A DNA stretch of 64,000 nt from NCBI GenBank assembly GCA_039029315.1, contig JBCCGK010000003.1:137361-201360 (forward strand). The letters run 5' to 3'. Of the stretch, positions 8,782-17,737 are shown piece after piece. The first letter of the stretch is position 1. Each line of letters begins with the position of its first letter. The notes beneath the pieces were generated by a model, which worked only from the letters and a program-made list of their open reading frames with translations, was not told the DNA's origin and made no database searches. The stretch comes from JBCCCJ01 sp039029315. GTDB taxonomy: Bacteria; Bacteroidota; Bacteroidia; J057. The translations under genes and the position numbers were made by a program.

Positions 8782-10206
8782 CTATAACATCGGGCTGATA
8801 AAATTCATGCCGGCCTCTCCTACTGTACTGACCAAAGGCAGGAGTATTCTACTGGCCAGACCAAACAGGAGCAGATAGCCAATGATATCAGTGAAGGCTG
8901 TGATCAAAATGGAGGAAGCGATTGCTGGGTCAATCTTGACACGCTCTAGAGCAAGGGGAATGAAAGATCCTGCAAATCCCGCCAACATCAGGTTGCCAAA
9001 CATGGCCAAAAACACCACAACTCCCATCATGGCAACAAATTGAGGATCTGGGTAGGTACTCAGGAAAGCTACTGTCATGGATACCACAGCGCCCAGCATC
9101 AATCCATTGATCGCGCCGACGCTCAGCTCTTTGAGCACCACACGGGCAGCCTTCCTGGCAGGAATCCCATCAGTAGAGATCCTTCGTATTGTTACAGCCA
9201 GGGTTTGTGTAGCTCCATTGCCTGAGACACCAGCAATGATGGGCATCAGGGAAGTCAATAAGACCAGTTTCTCAATAGTTGTATCGAATTGAGAAATCGT
9301 ATAGGCCGCGATAGACGCAGTCACAAGATTAATGAGCAGCCAGGGAATGCGACTTTTTACAGCATTGGCCCACCCGCCCCGGAGGTTCTCGCCTTCTGAT
9401 ACACCTGCAAAACTCAAAATGTCTTCGGTGGTCTCTTCTTCGATGACATCCATGATATCATCGAAGGTGATCCTTCCCAGCAATTTATTATCAAGATCCA
9501 CAACTGGTAAAGTCGGCAGATTGTACTGACTCATCAGTTTGGCTGCCTTCTCTTGATCTGTCTCTACTGAAACCGAAATGATGTCGCTGGCAAGTACATT
9601 TTTGACCAACTCTGTATTTCTCGCCAGAAAAAGAGATCGAAAAGTTAAGTATCCTTTCAGATAGTTGTCCTCATCCACCACATAGATAGTGTAGAATTCA
9701 TCCATCTCTTCAGACTGTCTTACCACTTCTCTCAATGCCTGAAGCTTGGTCATATTCTCACGAATAACCACAACCTCCGGGTTCATCAATCCTCCAGCAG
9801 AGTCCTCATCATAGGTCATGAGCTGATTGAGGACGGATTCTTTTTCATCCGAGAGAAAGAAGAGGATCTTCTCCAAATTCGAATCCGGGACTTGTGCCAG
9901 AAGGTCGGCAGCATCATCAGGAGCTAGTTCTTTGACAAGATTGGCTGCGATTTCTGGATGAAGCAGCGTCAGGAGCTGTCCGGGATTGGTTTCTTCATCC
10001 ATCTCGGAAATCGCTTCTGAGAGAAGCTCTTTGGGGAGTTCTCGAACGATCCGCTCCTGAATTTCTGGACGGGTATCCTCCAGGACCTGGGCAATCTCTG
10101 TTGGGTGAAGAACACTCAGCAAGGCTCGAATATGCGCATTCGGAGACTTGAGCAGGCGCCTGACCCGCTCTATACGCTTTTGACGATTTTCGGATTCCTT
10201 TGCCAC
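8782..10206 (-). CDS. mgtE: MgtE family magnesium transporter
   Basis: The 474-aa product has the full MgtE layout. The N-terminal MgtE_N helical domain (about 25-130) contains LHPxEIAxVLED and APDDAADLL. A CBS pair (about 135-260) starts with AGGLMNPEVVVI, and a connecting helix is followed by five membrane segments (about 285-470) carrying the selectivity motif region GVSGNGATQTLAVTIRR. By family it forms a homodimeric Mg2+ channel whose CBS domains close at high internal Mg2+. A tiny DUF6728 gene ends 20 bases upstream and probably shares its transcript. Confidence 0.97.
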   Translation of the reverse strand: MAKESENRQKRIERVRRLLKSPNAHIRALLSVLHPTEIAQVLEDTRPEIQERIVRELPKELLSEAISEMDEETNPGQLLTLLHPEIAANLVKELAPDDAADLLAQVPDSNLEKILFFLSDEKESVLNQLMTYDEDSAGGLMNPEVVVIRENMTKLQALREVVRQSEEMDEFYTIYVVDEDNYLKGYLTFRSLFLARNTELVKNVLASDIISVSVETDQEKAAKLMSQYNLPTLPVVDLDNKLLGRITFDDIMDVIEEETTEDILSFAGVSEGENLRGGWANAVKSRIPWLLINLVTASIAAYTISQFDTTIEKLVLLTSLMPIIAGVSGNGATQTLAVTIRRISTDGIPARKAARVVLKELSVGAINGLMLGAVVSMTVAFLSTYPDPQFVAMMGVVVFLAMFGNLMLAGFAGSFIPLALERVKIDPAIASSILITAFTDIIGYLLLFGLASRILLPLVSTVGEAGMNFISPML

Positions 10207-10226
10207 AACAGAATGCCAGTTGGCCT

Positions 10227-10388
10227 TTATTTGTTCAGTTTCAGAATGATTAGGACAATGGCAATCACAAACATAATCAGAGAGATTCTATTGATGCCAT
10301 GCATCATCCGAAGATTAAAATTGGATGAATCTTCTGATGTCTGTTTTTTGAAACTAAGGTAGCCCCATATTTTTTTGAATACTTCCAT
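10227..10388 (-). CDS. DUF6728 small membrane protein
   Basis: The 53-aa product begins MEVFKKIWGYLSFK and contains NLRMMHGINRISLIMF followed by a single membrane helix and a basic end (LKLNK). The NLKxMHGINRIS segment is the hallmark, as I recall it, of the DUF6728 family, which is confined to Bacteroidota. An RBS-like purine stretch (TCCTTATAAAAT on the minus strand) precedes the ATG. It lies 20 bases upstream of mgtE on the same strand, so co-transcription is likely. The function is unknown. Confidence 0.75.
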   Translation of the reverse strand: MEVFKKIWGYLSFKKQTSEDSSNFNLRMMHGINRISLIMFVIAIVLIILKLNK

Positions 10389-10461
10389 ATTTTATAAGGA
10401 GTTTAAGGCTTGCTTACTGAAAACAAAGGTACAAAAGAGAACTGGAAGATGGGCGAATTTG

Positions 10462-10489
10462 TTTGACTTAGCGGTTATCTATACCTTTG
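10462..10489 (+). promoter_or_regulatory. Candidate Bacteroidota-type promoter for the DUF4956-CotH run
   Basis: TTTG (10462-10465) and TACCTTTG (10482-10489) fit the TTTG...TAnnTTTG consensus, though the 16-base spacing is slightly short. The -7 element ends 16 bases before the DUF4956 start codon, so the leader would be very short. Assigned by pattern only. Confidence 0.4.
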
Positions 10490-10505
10490 GCGAAATGCTT
10501 AGCTT

Positions 10506-11183
10506 ATGGGGGTCTTTGAACCATATCTTGAGGAATTTTCTCAATCAATCAACTTATCTGATTTTTTAGTCAATATTATTGTTGCGGCTGTTCTCTGTTT
10601 GTTATTGCGATTATTCTATGTGAGACACGCCAACACAGTTTCGAACAGAAATCGATTTGCTGGAAATTTCCTTTTGTTGGGATTAACAACGATGTTGATC
10701 ATTACTATCGTGAAATCCTCAGTAGCACTTTCTCTCGGTCTGGTTGGCGCTTTGTCGATCGTCAGATTTCGGGCAGCTATTAAGGATCCTGAAGAACTGA
10801 CCTATTTGTTTTTGGTCATAGGGATTGGGTTGGCCGCAGGAGCGAATCAGCCATTGATTGCGATTCTTGCCTTTGCAATCATTGTGGGCTTACTCTATCT
10901 GAATAAGAAACTTGCAGGCAGAGTAAGCCTCAAACAGGACAATCGCATGTATCTCAATATCTCAACAGATGTGGATGATATGACCAAAGTTGCCAATGTA
11001 TTGAAGCAGCATTTGCCCTATGTAGAATTGAAACGGGTAGATACGCTAGATGCTGGCCTTGATTTGTCTTTCATTGTCAAAGCCAATTCTATCGATGAGC
11101 TGGAATCAGTGAAACAATCCCTGAAAACACTCTCTCCTTCTACCAAACTATCTATGGTCGACCAACCTGACTTGGTGATATAA
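10506..11183 (+). CDS. DUF4956 membrane protein
   Basis: The 225-aa product has three to four membrane helices in its first 140 residues and the DUF4956 core motif (SVALSLGLVGALSIVRFRAAIKDPEE split over helix and loop), followed by GIGLAAG and a cytoplasmic ferredoxin-like tail (about 145-225). The family is of unknown function but is repeatedly found beside CotH-kinase and VTC-domain genes. The same arrangement is seen here: the CotH gene begins 3 bases after this stop, and a VTC gene lies three genes on. The initiator ATG at 10506 gives a short amphipathic lead-in before the first helix. Confidence 0.9.
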   Translation: MGVFEPYLEEFSQSINLSDFLVNIIVAAVLCLLLRLFYVRHANTVSNRNRFAGNFLLLGLTTMLIITIVKSSVALSLGLVGALSIVRFRAAIKDPEELTYLFLVIGIGLAAGANQPLIAILAFAIIVGLLYLNKKLAGRVSLKQDNRMYLNISTDVDDMTKVANVLKQHLPYVELKRVDTLDAGLDLSFIVKANSIDELESVKQSLKTLSPSTKLSMVDQPDLVI

Positions 11184-11186
11184 CGC

Positions 11187-14147
11187 ATGATCCTTCAGGA
11201 AACATCCGCCAGATCATTGTCTCTCTGGGGAACAGTTTTGTTGATCGGAGGTCTGATTGGGACCTTACTTTTCCTGTTGCCTCCCCTGGCCAGGAATGCA
11301 CCCCCTGACACTCTTGTTGACCCCAATGTGATCCAATGTGGTGCCGAGCATGTCGCTTTTGAGGTGCCTGAAGGCGAGACGGATTCAGTCTTGTTGATGA
11401 TTGGAGAACAAGGTGCGCGCCTCCGCAATGGCGAGACCCAGAGTGAAGAGATGGCACACACAGGAACCTATTCTTGTAAGGTAGATGCAGACCATAACTT
11501 CGGAATGACTTATGTCTTTCAGGATCTTCACCCCAACGATCGCTTCCTGATATCGGTTTGGCAGTACAACGTCACAAGTTTTCAAACATCGCTCGTTACC
11601 CATCTGACAAGTGAAGAGGAGGGCTATGTCAGACATACCGAAGTCGTGGAATCAAAAGACAATGGCTGGAAACGAATAGAAACAAGGGTTCTTGTTCCTT
11701 ATACCTTTACTGGTGGAGAGTTGCGGGTCTATGTCTATGGGTATGGAAAAGGAGAGGCCTACTTTGACGACTTATACATTGAGCGAGTACGGCCGACTGA
11801 TAGTCTTGAACTAGCGGCAACTCTTCCACAGATTCAGCTGGAGATTCCAGAGAAGGGACTACGAAAGCTGGACAAAAAAAGATGGGAGGCGATTCATCGG
11901 GGCTTGCTTAGCCAGGGAGAAAATGATTGGACCAAAGCCCGACTTCATACGGGGGAAGAAAGTATTCCTGTCAAGCTTCGTTTGAAAGGAGATTTGTCGG
12001 ATCATTTTACGGGAAACAAATGGTCGTTTCGTGTCAAAACCAAGGAACCATATGCCTGGAATCGATTGATAACCTTCTCTTTGCACACTCCCCTGGCAAG
12101 GGGGCATTTGGCGGAATGGGTGTATCATCAATGGCTCCAAAGAGAAGATGTTCTGAGTCCCCGATATGATTTCGCTCATGTGCAGATCAATGGAGAGACA
12201 AGAGGATTGTATGCGTGGGAGGAACACTTCGAAAAACAATTGGTAGAGTCCCACGCCCGCAGAGAAGGGCCAATCCTTAAATTCGATGAAAACGGGGTGT
12301 GGGAGGTGCGACAAAGAGCCAGTGATCATCAATTGGATTGGGGAGAAATGGAACGGGAAACCCAAAGCTATGAAACATCCCATCCACAAGCCTTCAAGGA
12401 GGCCAAAACCCTGGAAGATAGCCTGTTGAGCCAGCAATTTCAATTAGGGAATACCTTGCTTCGTCAATTTCAGCTGGGAGAGTTGGCGGCATCGAGTGTT
12501 TTTGATGTCGAAAGTTTGGCCAAATATTGTGCGATTACTGATCTTACGAAGGCCTATCATGGGTTGATCTGGCACAATTTGCGATTCTATTATAATCCTG
12601 TCAGCAGCCGCCTCGAACCTGTCGGCTTTGATGGCTTCACAGAGAAGGGAGCCTTTATTTGGTTGAGAAGGCCATTTATGGGCGCGAATATTGATCATAG
12701 CCAAAAAGGATCATTGGCCGATATACAGTTGCGTAAGCTTTTTCTCGATCCAGTAATTGCAGCAAAATACCATGAATATTTGGAAAAGTGGACGCGGAGA
12801 GGACAGGTAGAAGAGCTCATGATGGACCTTGATCCAGCAATCAATGAAAGAGAGAAATTGATTCGCCTGGAGTTCCCGGACTATGAATTTCATGGAGAGG
12901 GCTATGTCTCACATGCCAGGAAGATCCGTCAACTATTGTTTCCCTATAACCATACCTCTCTCAAAGCCTATACACGAGAAAGGAATACTGACAGCCTTGA
13001 TTTGGCCGTCTTCAATCATCACTTATTGTCTTTGGAAGTCCTTGGTTGGGGCCGTACAACAAGGCAGATGTCTGAGGCTTTTCCTCATCCATTATTTGTC
13101 CATGCGAAGGGAAGGGAGCCCATTCGGGAATTTGGGTTGAGCGTTCCTGCTTCGGCTACTTGCCTGTACTATCGGGTGCCGGGACTGGATAGTGTGTATC
13201 AGAGTCGGATATTTGAGTGGCAACCTGGATATGAAACTACCCCTGAACAATCATTGTTTGCTGATGTGATCCTGGACAGGACAGAGGTATATGAAGTCGA
13301 GGGAAGCCAAATCAGGATTCGACCTGGACAACATCGATTCACAAGCCCACTGATCATTCCTGCAGGCTATCAACTGAATATTCCAGCAGGTACAGAGATT
13401 GATCTGACAAAAAAGGCCGCAATTATATCACGCTCTCCGGTTTATTTTGAAGGAAATGCATCCAAGCCAATCATTCTTCACTCTTCGGATGGAAGTGGAC
13501 AAGGCTTGGTGGTCCTGCAAGCAGGCTCAGAATCAGTTCTTGACTATGTTGAATTCCGAGGTCTGGACAATCTGGACATAGAGGAATGGACATTGACAGG
13601 GGCTGTAACCTTTTATGAGTCCCCCGTGAGAGTGACTCATTGTTTATTTACTGAAAATACCTGTGAAGATGCCTTGAATCTGATCCGCTCACCCTTTTCT
13701 CTCCAGAATTCAGGCATTAGCCATACCTTCTCAGATGGTTTCGATGCTGATTTTTGCAGAGGAGAATTGCGGAATTGTTTTTTTTCACATACAGGCAACG
13801 ATGGGATGGATTTTTCCGGTAGTGAGATACAAGTCTTTGATTGCAAAGTGTTGGGCGCGGGAGACAAAGGCATCAGTGTCGGAGAGCAGTCAACTGTACA
13901 AGTCTGGGACCTGGAAGTCAGGGAGGCTATCACGGCTGCTGCTTCTAAAGACCTTTCCACCTTGACGATTCATTCCATCCAACTGGAAGATTGCCAAACA
14001 GGCTTTGCTGCCTATCAAAAAAAGCCGGAATTTGGAGGGGGGGACATGATTGTGAAAAAATATCAAGCCAAAAATATTCGCTATTTGCATCTCATCGACA
14101 AAGGATCCCGTCTCCTGCTTAGGGGAAAAGAAGTAGAAGGGATTTAG
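11187..14147 (+). CDS. CotH kinase-like protein with C-terminal beta-helix
   Basis: The 986-aa product has one N-terminal membrane anchor (about residues 10-30) and a jelly-roll-like region (about 60-205). A CotH kinase-type domain spans about 245-485: LRLKGDLSDHF at 261, GETRGLYAWEEHFEKQ, the acidic ILKFDENG, and the closing PVGFDGF at about 478. A right-handed parallel beta-helix follows at about 715-960, where short repeats such as NCFFSHTGNDGMDFSGS recur. CotH proteins are atypical protein kinases of secreted or coat proteins. Targeting of this one to the cell envelope is inferred from the anchor. It follows DUF4956 by 3 bases and precedes a secreted dehydrogenase gene. Confidence 0.85.
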   Translation: MILQETSARSLSLWGTVLLIGGLIGTLLFLLPPLARNAPPDTLVDPNVIQCGAEHVAFEVPEGETDSVLLMIGEQGARLRNGETQSEEMAHTGTYSCKVDADHNFGMTYVFQDLHPNDRFLISVWQYNVTSFQTSLVTHLTSEEEGYVRHTEVVESKDNGWKRIETRVLVPYTFTGGELRVYVYGYGKGEAYFDDLYIERVRPTDSLELAATLPQIQLEIPEKGLRKLDKKRWEAIHRGLLSQGENDWTKARLHTGEESIPVKLRLKGDLSDHFTGNKWSFRVKTKEPYAWNRLITFSLHTPLARGHLAEWVYHQWLQREDVLSPRYDFAHVQINGETRGLYAWEEHFEKQLVESHARREGPILKFDENGVWEVRQRASDHQLDWGEMERETQSYETSHPQAFKEAKTLEDSLLSQQFQLGNTLLRQFQLGELAASSVFDVESLAKYCAITDLTKAYHGLIWHNLRFYYNPVSSRLEPVGFDGFTEKGAFIWLRRPFMGANIDHSQKGSLADIQLRKLFLDPVIAAKYHEYLEKWTRRGQVEELMMDLDPAINEREKLIRLEFPDYEFHGEGYVSHARKIRQLLFPYNHTSLKAYTRERNTDSLDLAVFNHHLLSLEVLGWGRTTRQMSEAFPHPLFVHAKGREPIREFGLSVPASATCLYYRVPGLDSVYQSRIFEWQPGYETTPEQSLFADVILDRTEVYEVEGSQIRIRPGQHRFTSPLIIPAGYQLNIPAGTEIDLTKKAAIISRSPVYFEGNASKPIILHSSDGSGQGLVVLQAGSESVLDYVEFRGLDNLDIEEWTLTGAVTFYESPVRVTHCLFTENTCEDALNLIRSPFSLQNSGISHTFSDGFDADFCRGELRNCFFSHTGNDGMDFSGSEIQVFDCKVLGAGDKGISVGEQSTVQVWDLEVREAITAAASKDLSTLTIHSIQLEDCQTGFAAYQKKPEFGGGDMIVKKYQAKNIRYLHLIDKGSRLLLRGKEVEGI

Positions 14148-14192
14148 CAAAGCATGTTGGATGGCAGATCAGTTTGGAAAATAGACGCATAT

Positions 14193-16931
14193 ATGAAGAT
14201 CTCAACCTTATTGTTCGTATTGACTGTGTGTTGGAGCATGCTGTGGTCTCAACCACTCCCTATTGACTTACCGGCCAACTTTGTAGATGAGTTGTATAGC
14301 CCTGGCTGGCGATCTGTCGTCGGCATCGAGTTCGACGCCAATGGACGCCTGTACGCCTGGTCCAAACTAGGGCTGGTGCACATAGGTGAAGAGGGGCAGC
14401 AACGAGAGACCCCACTTCTGGACATTAGAGAAGAAGTAGCCACCTATGGAGATCATGGCTTGTTGGGCTTCGCGCTACATCCCAATTTCCTGAACAATGG
14501 CTTTTTCTATGTGTATTATGTGGTGGATCGTCATCATTTGCTCTATCATGGGACTCCGGACTATTCTCCTACTGCCAATATTAAGGATGAGGCCACCATT
14601 GCACGAATCACAAGATATACTGCCGACCCTGCTACCAATATGACAAGTGTGATTCCTGGTAGTCGAAAAATTTTGGTCGGTGAAAGCATAACAACAGGCT
14701 TTCCCGTTCTTCATCGCTCCCATAGCGGAGGAGCTTTGGGATTTGGGAATGATGGGACTCTGATGGCATCCTGTGGAGATGGCGCATCTTATGCAGGAAC
14801 AGATGTTGGGGACGCAAGTGCGGGTGCTTTTGCGCAGCAAGCTTTGACTGATGGTATCATTACGCCGGAGGAAAATGTCGGTGCCTATCGCGCCCAATTG
14901 GTCTCCTCCCTCAATGGAAAGGTCATACGGATTGATCCGAATACAGGGGATGGCGTAAGTAGCAACCCCTTCTTTGATCCTGACAATCCACGTTCAGCGC
15001 AGTCACGTGTGTGGGCGCTGGGCTTGAGACAACCCTTTCGGTTTGTGCATATGCCCGGAAGTGGCAGCCACCAACCTGAGTTGGGAGACCCGGGAGTATT
15101 TTATCTGGGAGATGTCGGATGGGCATTTTGGGAAGAACTCAATGTCATTCAGGAAGGGGGACAAAACTTTGGATGGCCGATCTATGAAGGTGTCAAAAGC
15201 AGATGGCAGTATGCCTCTCCCAATATTGCCAATCTCACTGCGCCCAATCCATCTGCAGGTGAGGGCGGGTGCGACAAGACTCATTTCCTGTTCAAGGATC
15301 TCTTGCAGGAAGCCACCCTGGAGCCTGACCCATTTTTTGCCAATCCCTGTGATCCCGCCTCAGAAATCCCGGCCAATATCCCTCGATTTTTGCACAGCAG
15401 ACCGATGGTTACCTTCAGCAATACCACCTGGAACAGCGAAGAACAAAACACCTATATTCCCACCTATGATAGTGAGGGAAATGGCTCTTTCGTCTCATTG
15501 CTGGACCCCAGTTCTCCTGTCAAAGCTGATACGTTTAGTGGTTCAAGTTGCATTGCAGGGGTGTTCTATACCGGAAATTCCTTCCCTTCAGAATACCAAA
15601 TGTCCTTCATGTCGATGGATTATGATGGGTGGATTCGCAAAATTGATTATTCTTCTGCGCATGAGGCCCTCGCAATAGAGCCCTTCTTTGGGGAAGGGAA
15701 ATTTGTGGTAGATGTCAAAGTACATCCCCTCGATGGCTGCATTTATTATCTCAACTATGCCTATAATTCCAGCATCAGAAGGATTTGTTATGGAACCAAT
15801 CCCGCCCCAACGGCTCAATTGACGTTTGATCAGAATTATGGACCATCTCCTTTGACTGTGCAGTTTACCGGAGATCTTTCCGCAGATCCTGAAGGTGAAC
15901 CGATTTCTTATTTGTGGGATTTTGGCGATGGCGAAACCAGTACAGAAGCAAATCCTACACATACCTTCACCGCTCCATCTTCCTCCCCTACTTCCTTTGA
16001 GATTCGCTTGCAGGTATCAGATTCTTCCGGGAATATGCATGAGGTTGATACCCTCGTTTCTCTAAACAACACGCCTCCCGTAGTAGAGATTGTCAGCTTC
16101 AAGGATGGCGATACCTATACCACGACTGGCTTGACGAATCTGGAGCTGATCGCACAGGTCTCGGATGCTGAACATGCAGCCGAAAACCTGAGCCTTGCCT
16201 GGCAGGCACATCTGCATCACAACAGCCATTATCATCCAGAAGAAATTGATACTGCAAGAGAAAGTTCTATTTTGATTCTGGGAGAAGGGTGTGGAGATGA
16301 ATCCTATTGGTATAGAGTTTCTTTGACAGTGACCGACCCTGTAGGCTTGGCGACCTATGTTGAGCAAGAAATATTTCCTTTTTGTGGAGATTCACAGACA
16401 GCCTTCGATACTCTGACCGCTACGCCGAGAGAAGAAACGGTTTTTCTGGAATGGACCACGCTCAGGGAGACTCCCGGAACCACCTTCTTCATCCAGCGGT
16501 CCGAGGACAAAAAGATATTTGAGACCCTGAATCAGCTGCCAGCGAATGGGACTGCCTCCAGTTACTCCTTGGAAGATTTGTCTCCTCGATGGGACTTGAA
16601 CCACTATCGCATCATGACTGTGGGGGCAGATGGATTTCAGGATTATTCTCCAGTGGTTAGTCTCGATTATTTTGGTGTAGGAGCCATTCGTTTGTTTCCC
16701 AATCCCGTGGTAGATCGATTGACTCTGGAATTTTCGGAGATCAATGAACAGGCCTTCATTCGCCTGACAAATCTTCAAGGGCAGACAGTATTTTTACGAA
16801 AATGGGTCGGATCTTCAGAGAATGAAGACAAAGGCATAGATGTTAAGTTCTTGCCAACAGGTATATATATCTATGAAATCTCGGATGGAACCAAAACCAT
16901 TACTGGTAAACTGATCAAGCATGCGTTTTGA
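14193..16931 (+). CDS. Secreted PQQ-dependent sugar dehydrogenase-like protein with PKD and T9SS domains
   Basis: The start is the ATG giving MKISTLLFVLTVCWSMLWSQ, a signal peptide; the 13-residue leader before it is dropped. Residues about 25-500 form a glucose/sorbosone dehydrogenase-type six-bladed propeller, with GLLGFALHPNF early, HSGGALGFGNDGTL, WALGLRQPFRF and GDVGWAFWEELNVIQEGGQNFGWP. A PKD domain (about 537-620, YLWDFGDGE) follows, then a beta-sandwich region, and the T9SS type A sorting domain at 832-912 (RLFPNPVVDRL). It probably oxidises a sugar or similar alcohol outside the cell using PQQ. The last 11 bases overlap the VTC-domain gene, so translation is coupled. Confidence 0.88.
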   Translation: MKISTLLFVLTVCWSMLWSQPLPIDLPANFVDELYSPGWRSVVGIEFDANGRLYAWSKLGLVHIGEEGQQRETPLLDIREEVATYGDHGLLGFALHPNFLNNGFFYVYYVVDRHHLLYHGTPDYSPTANIKDEATIARITRYTADPATNMTSVIPGSRKILVGESITTGFPVLHRSHSGGALGFGNDGTLMASCGDGASYAGTDVGDASAGAFAQQALTDGIITPEENVGAYRAQLVSSLNGKVIRIDPNTGDGVSSNPFFDPDNPRSAQSRVWALGLRQPFRFVHMPGSGSHQPELGDPGVFYLGDVGWAFWEELNVIQEGGQNFGWPIYEGVKSRWQYASPNIANLTAPNPSAGEGGCDKTHFLFKDLLQEATLEPDPFFANPCDPASEIPANIPRFLHSRPMVTFSNTTWNSEEQNTYIPTYDSEGNGSFVSLLDPSSPVKADTFSGSSCIAGVFYTGNSFPSEYQMSFMSMDYDGWIRKIDYSSAHEALAIEPFFGEGKFVVDVKVHPLDGCIYYLNYAYNSSIRRICYGTNPAPTAQLTFDQNYGPSPLTVQFTGDLSADPEGEPISYLWDFGDGETSTEANPTHTFTAPSSSPTSFEIRLQVSDSSGNMHEVDTLVSLNNTPPVVEIVSFKDGDTYTTTGLTNLELIAQVSDAEHAAENLSLAWQAHLHHNSHYHPEEIDTARESSILILGEGCGDESYWYRVSLTVTDPVGLATYVEQEIFPFCGDSQTAFDTLTATPREETVFLEWTTLRETPGTTFFIQRSEDKKIFETLNQLPANGTASSYSLEDLSPRWDLNHYRIMTVGADGFQDYSPVVSLDYFGVGAIRLFPNPVVDRLTLEFSEINEQAFIRLTNLQGQTVFLRKWVGSSENEDKGIDVKFLPTGIYIYEISDGTKTITGKLIKHAF

Positions 16932-17550
16932 GCGAAAATATCGCATAGAAGGAAAACCCGCAGCGACTGTCAAACAGTTGTTGCGATTTCATCCTGCCTC
17001 TTTTCGGGAGTTGTATCCCGACAGACAGGTGAACAACATCTATTTTGATACACCAGCCCTGGAGACCTTCCACCAGAATGTATATGGCAAGAATGAGCGA
17101 AAAAAATTCCGGGTGCGTTGGTATGGAGAGATTCTGGATGCAGCAGGAGAGGCTCAATTGGAAATCAAAATCAAGCACAATGAATTGGGCGAAAAACAAA
17201 GTTTTGCTGTTCAGGCTTTTTCTCTGCCCGATATAGAGTCGTTGACCCAGGAAGTCAATCGGGTGGCAAATGGGGCAGTTATGCAGCCGATTTTATTGAA
17301 TGCCTATCGGCGGTCTTATTTGATCTCCAGAGACGGAAGATTTCGAGTCACAGTAGATCGGGACATGAGATACCATACGTTATTGGCCTCCGCTTGGTTT
17401 CATCGATATCAAATCGCAGATGATGCGGTAATTGTGGAGGTGAAGTATGAAGAAGCAGAGGATGAATATGCGCCCTTTATCACGCAGCATATGCCCTTTC
17501 GTCAAGCCAAACACTCCAAATATGTGCAGGGCATTCAGCTGACGATTTAA
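16921..17550 (+). CDS. VTC domain (polyphosphate polymerase-like) protein
   Basis: The 209-aa product is a stand-alone VTC domain. RFERKYRI at the start and VNNIYFDTPAL, KKFRVRWYG, QLEIKIKHN, LNAYRRSYL and VTVDRDMRYH later supply the basic and acidic residues that line the tunnel of the triphosphate tunnel metalloenzyme fold. In yeast Vtc4 this domain makes polyphosphate from ATP. Bacterial stand-alone members near CotH and DUF4956 genes have no assigned reaction. No signal peptide is present, so it acts in the cytoplasm. The start ATG overlaps the stop of the preceding gene by 11 bases. Confidence 0.9.
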   Translation: MRFERKYRIEGKPAATVKQLLRFHPASFRELYPDRQVNNIYFDTPALETFHQNVYGKNERKKFRVRWYGEILDAAGEAQLEIKIKHNELGEKQSFAVQAFSLPDIESLTQEVNRVANGAVMQPILLNAYRRSYLISRDGRFRVTVDRDMRYHTLLASAWFHRYQIADDAVIVEVKYEEAEDEYAPFITQHMPFRQAKHSKYVQGIQLTI

Positions 17551-17737
17551 AACCTATCTTGCCCGCATATCGAATGAAGATTGACAGACAAAGAGGATTT
17601 TGAATTCCTGAGCAAACCCAATGTGAGATTCCCTCCCCCAAAAAAATCTGAGGTTCAAGTGTCGTGTTTTGTACCAATCTGACGATTTAGGAGTTGTATT
17701 TTTATGTAGTTTTGGGCTGCATGTGTCGAAATATTCT

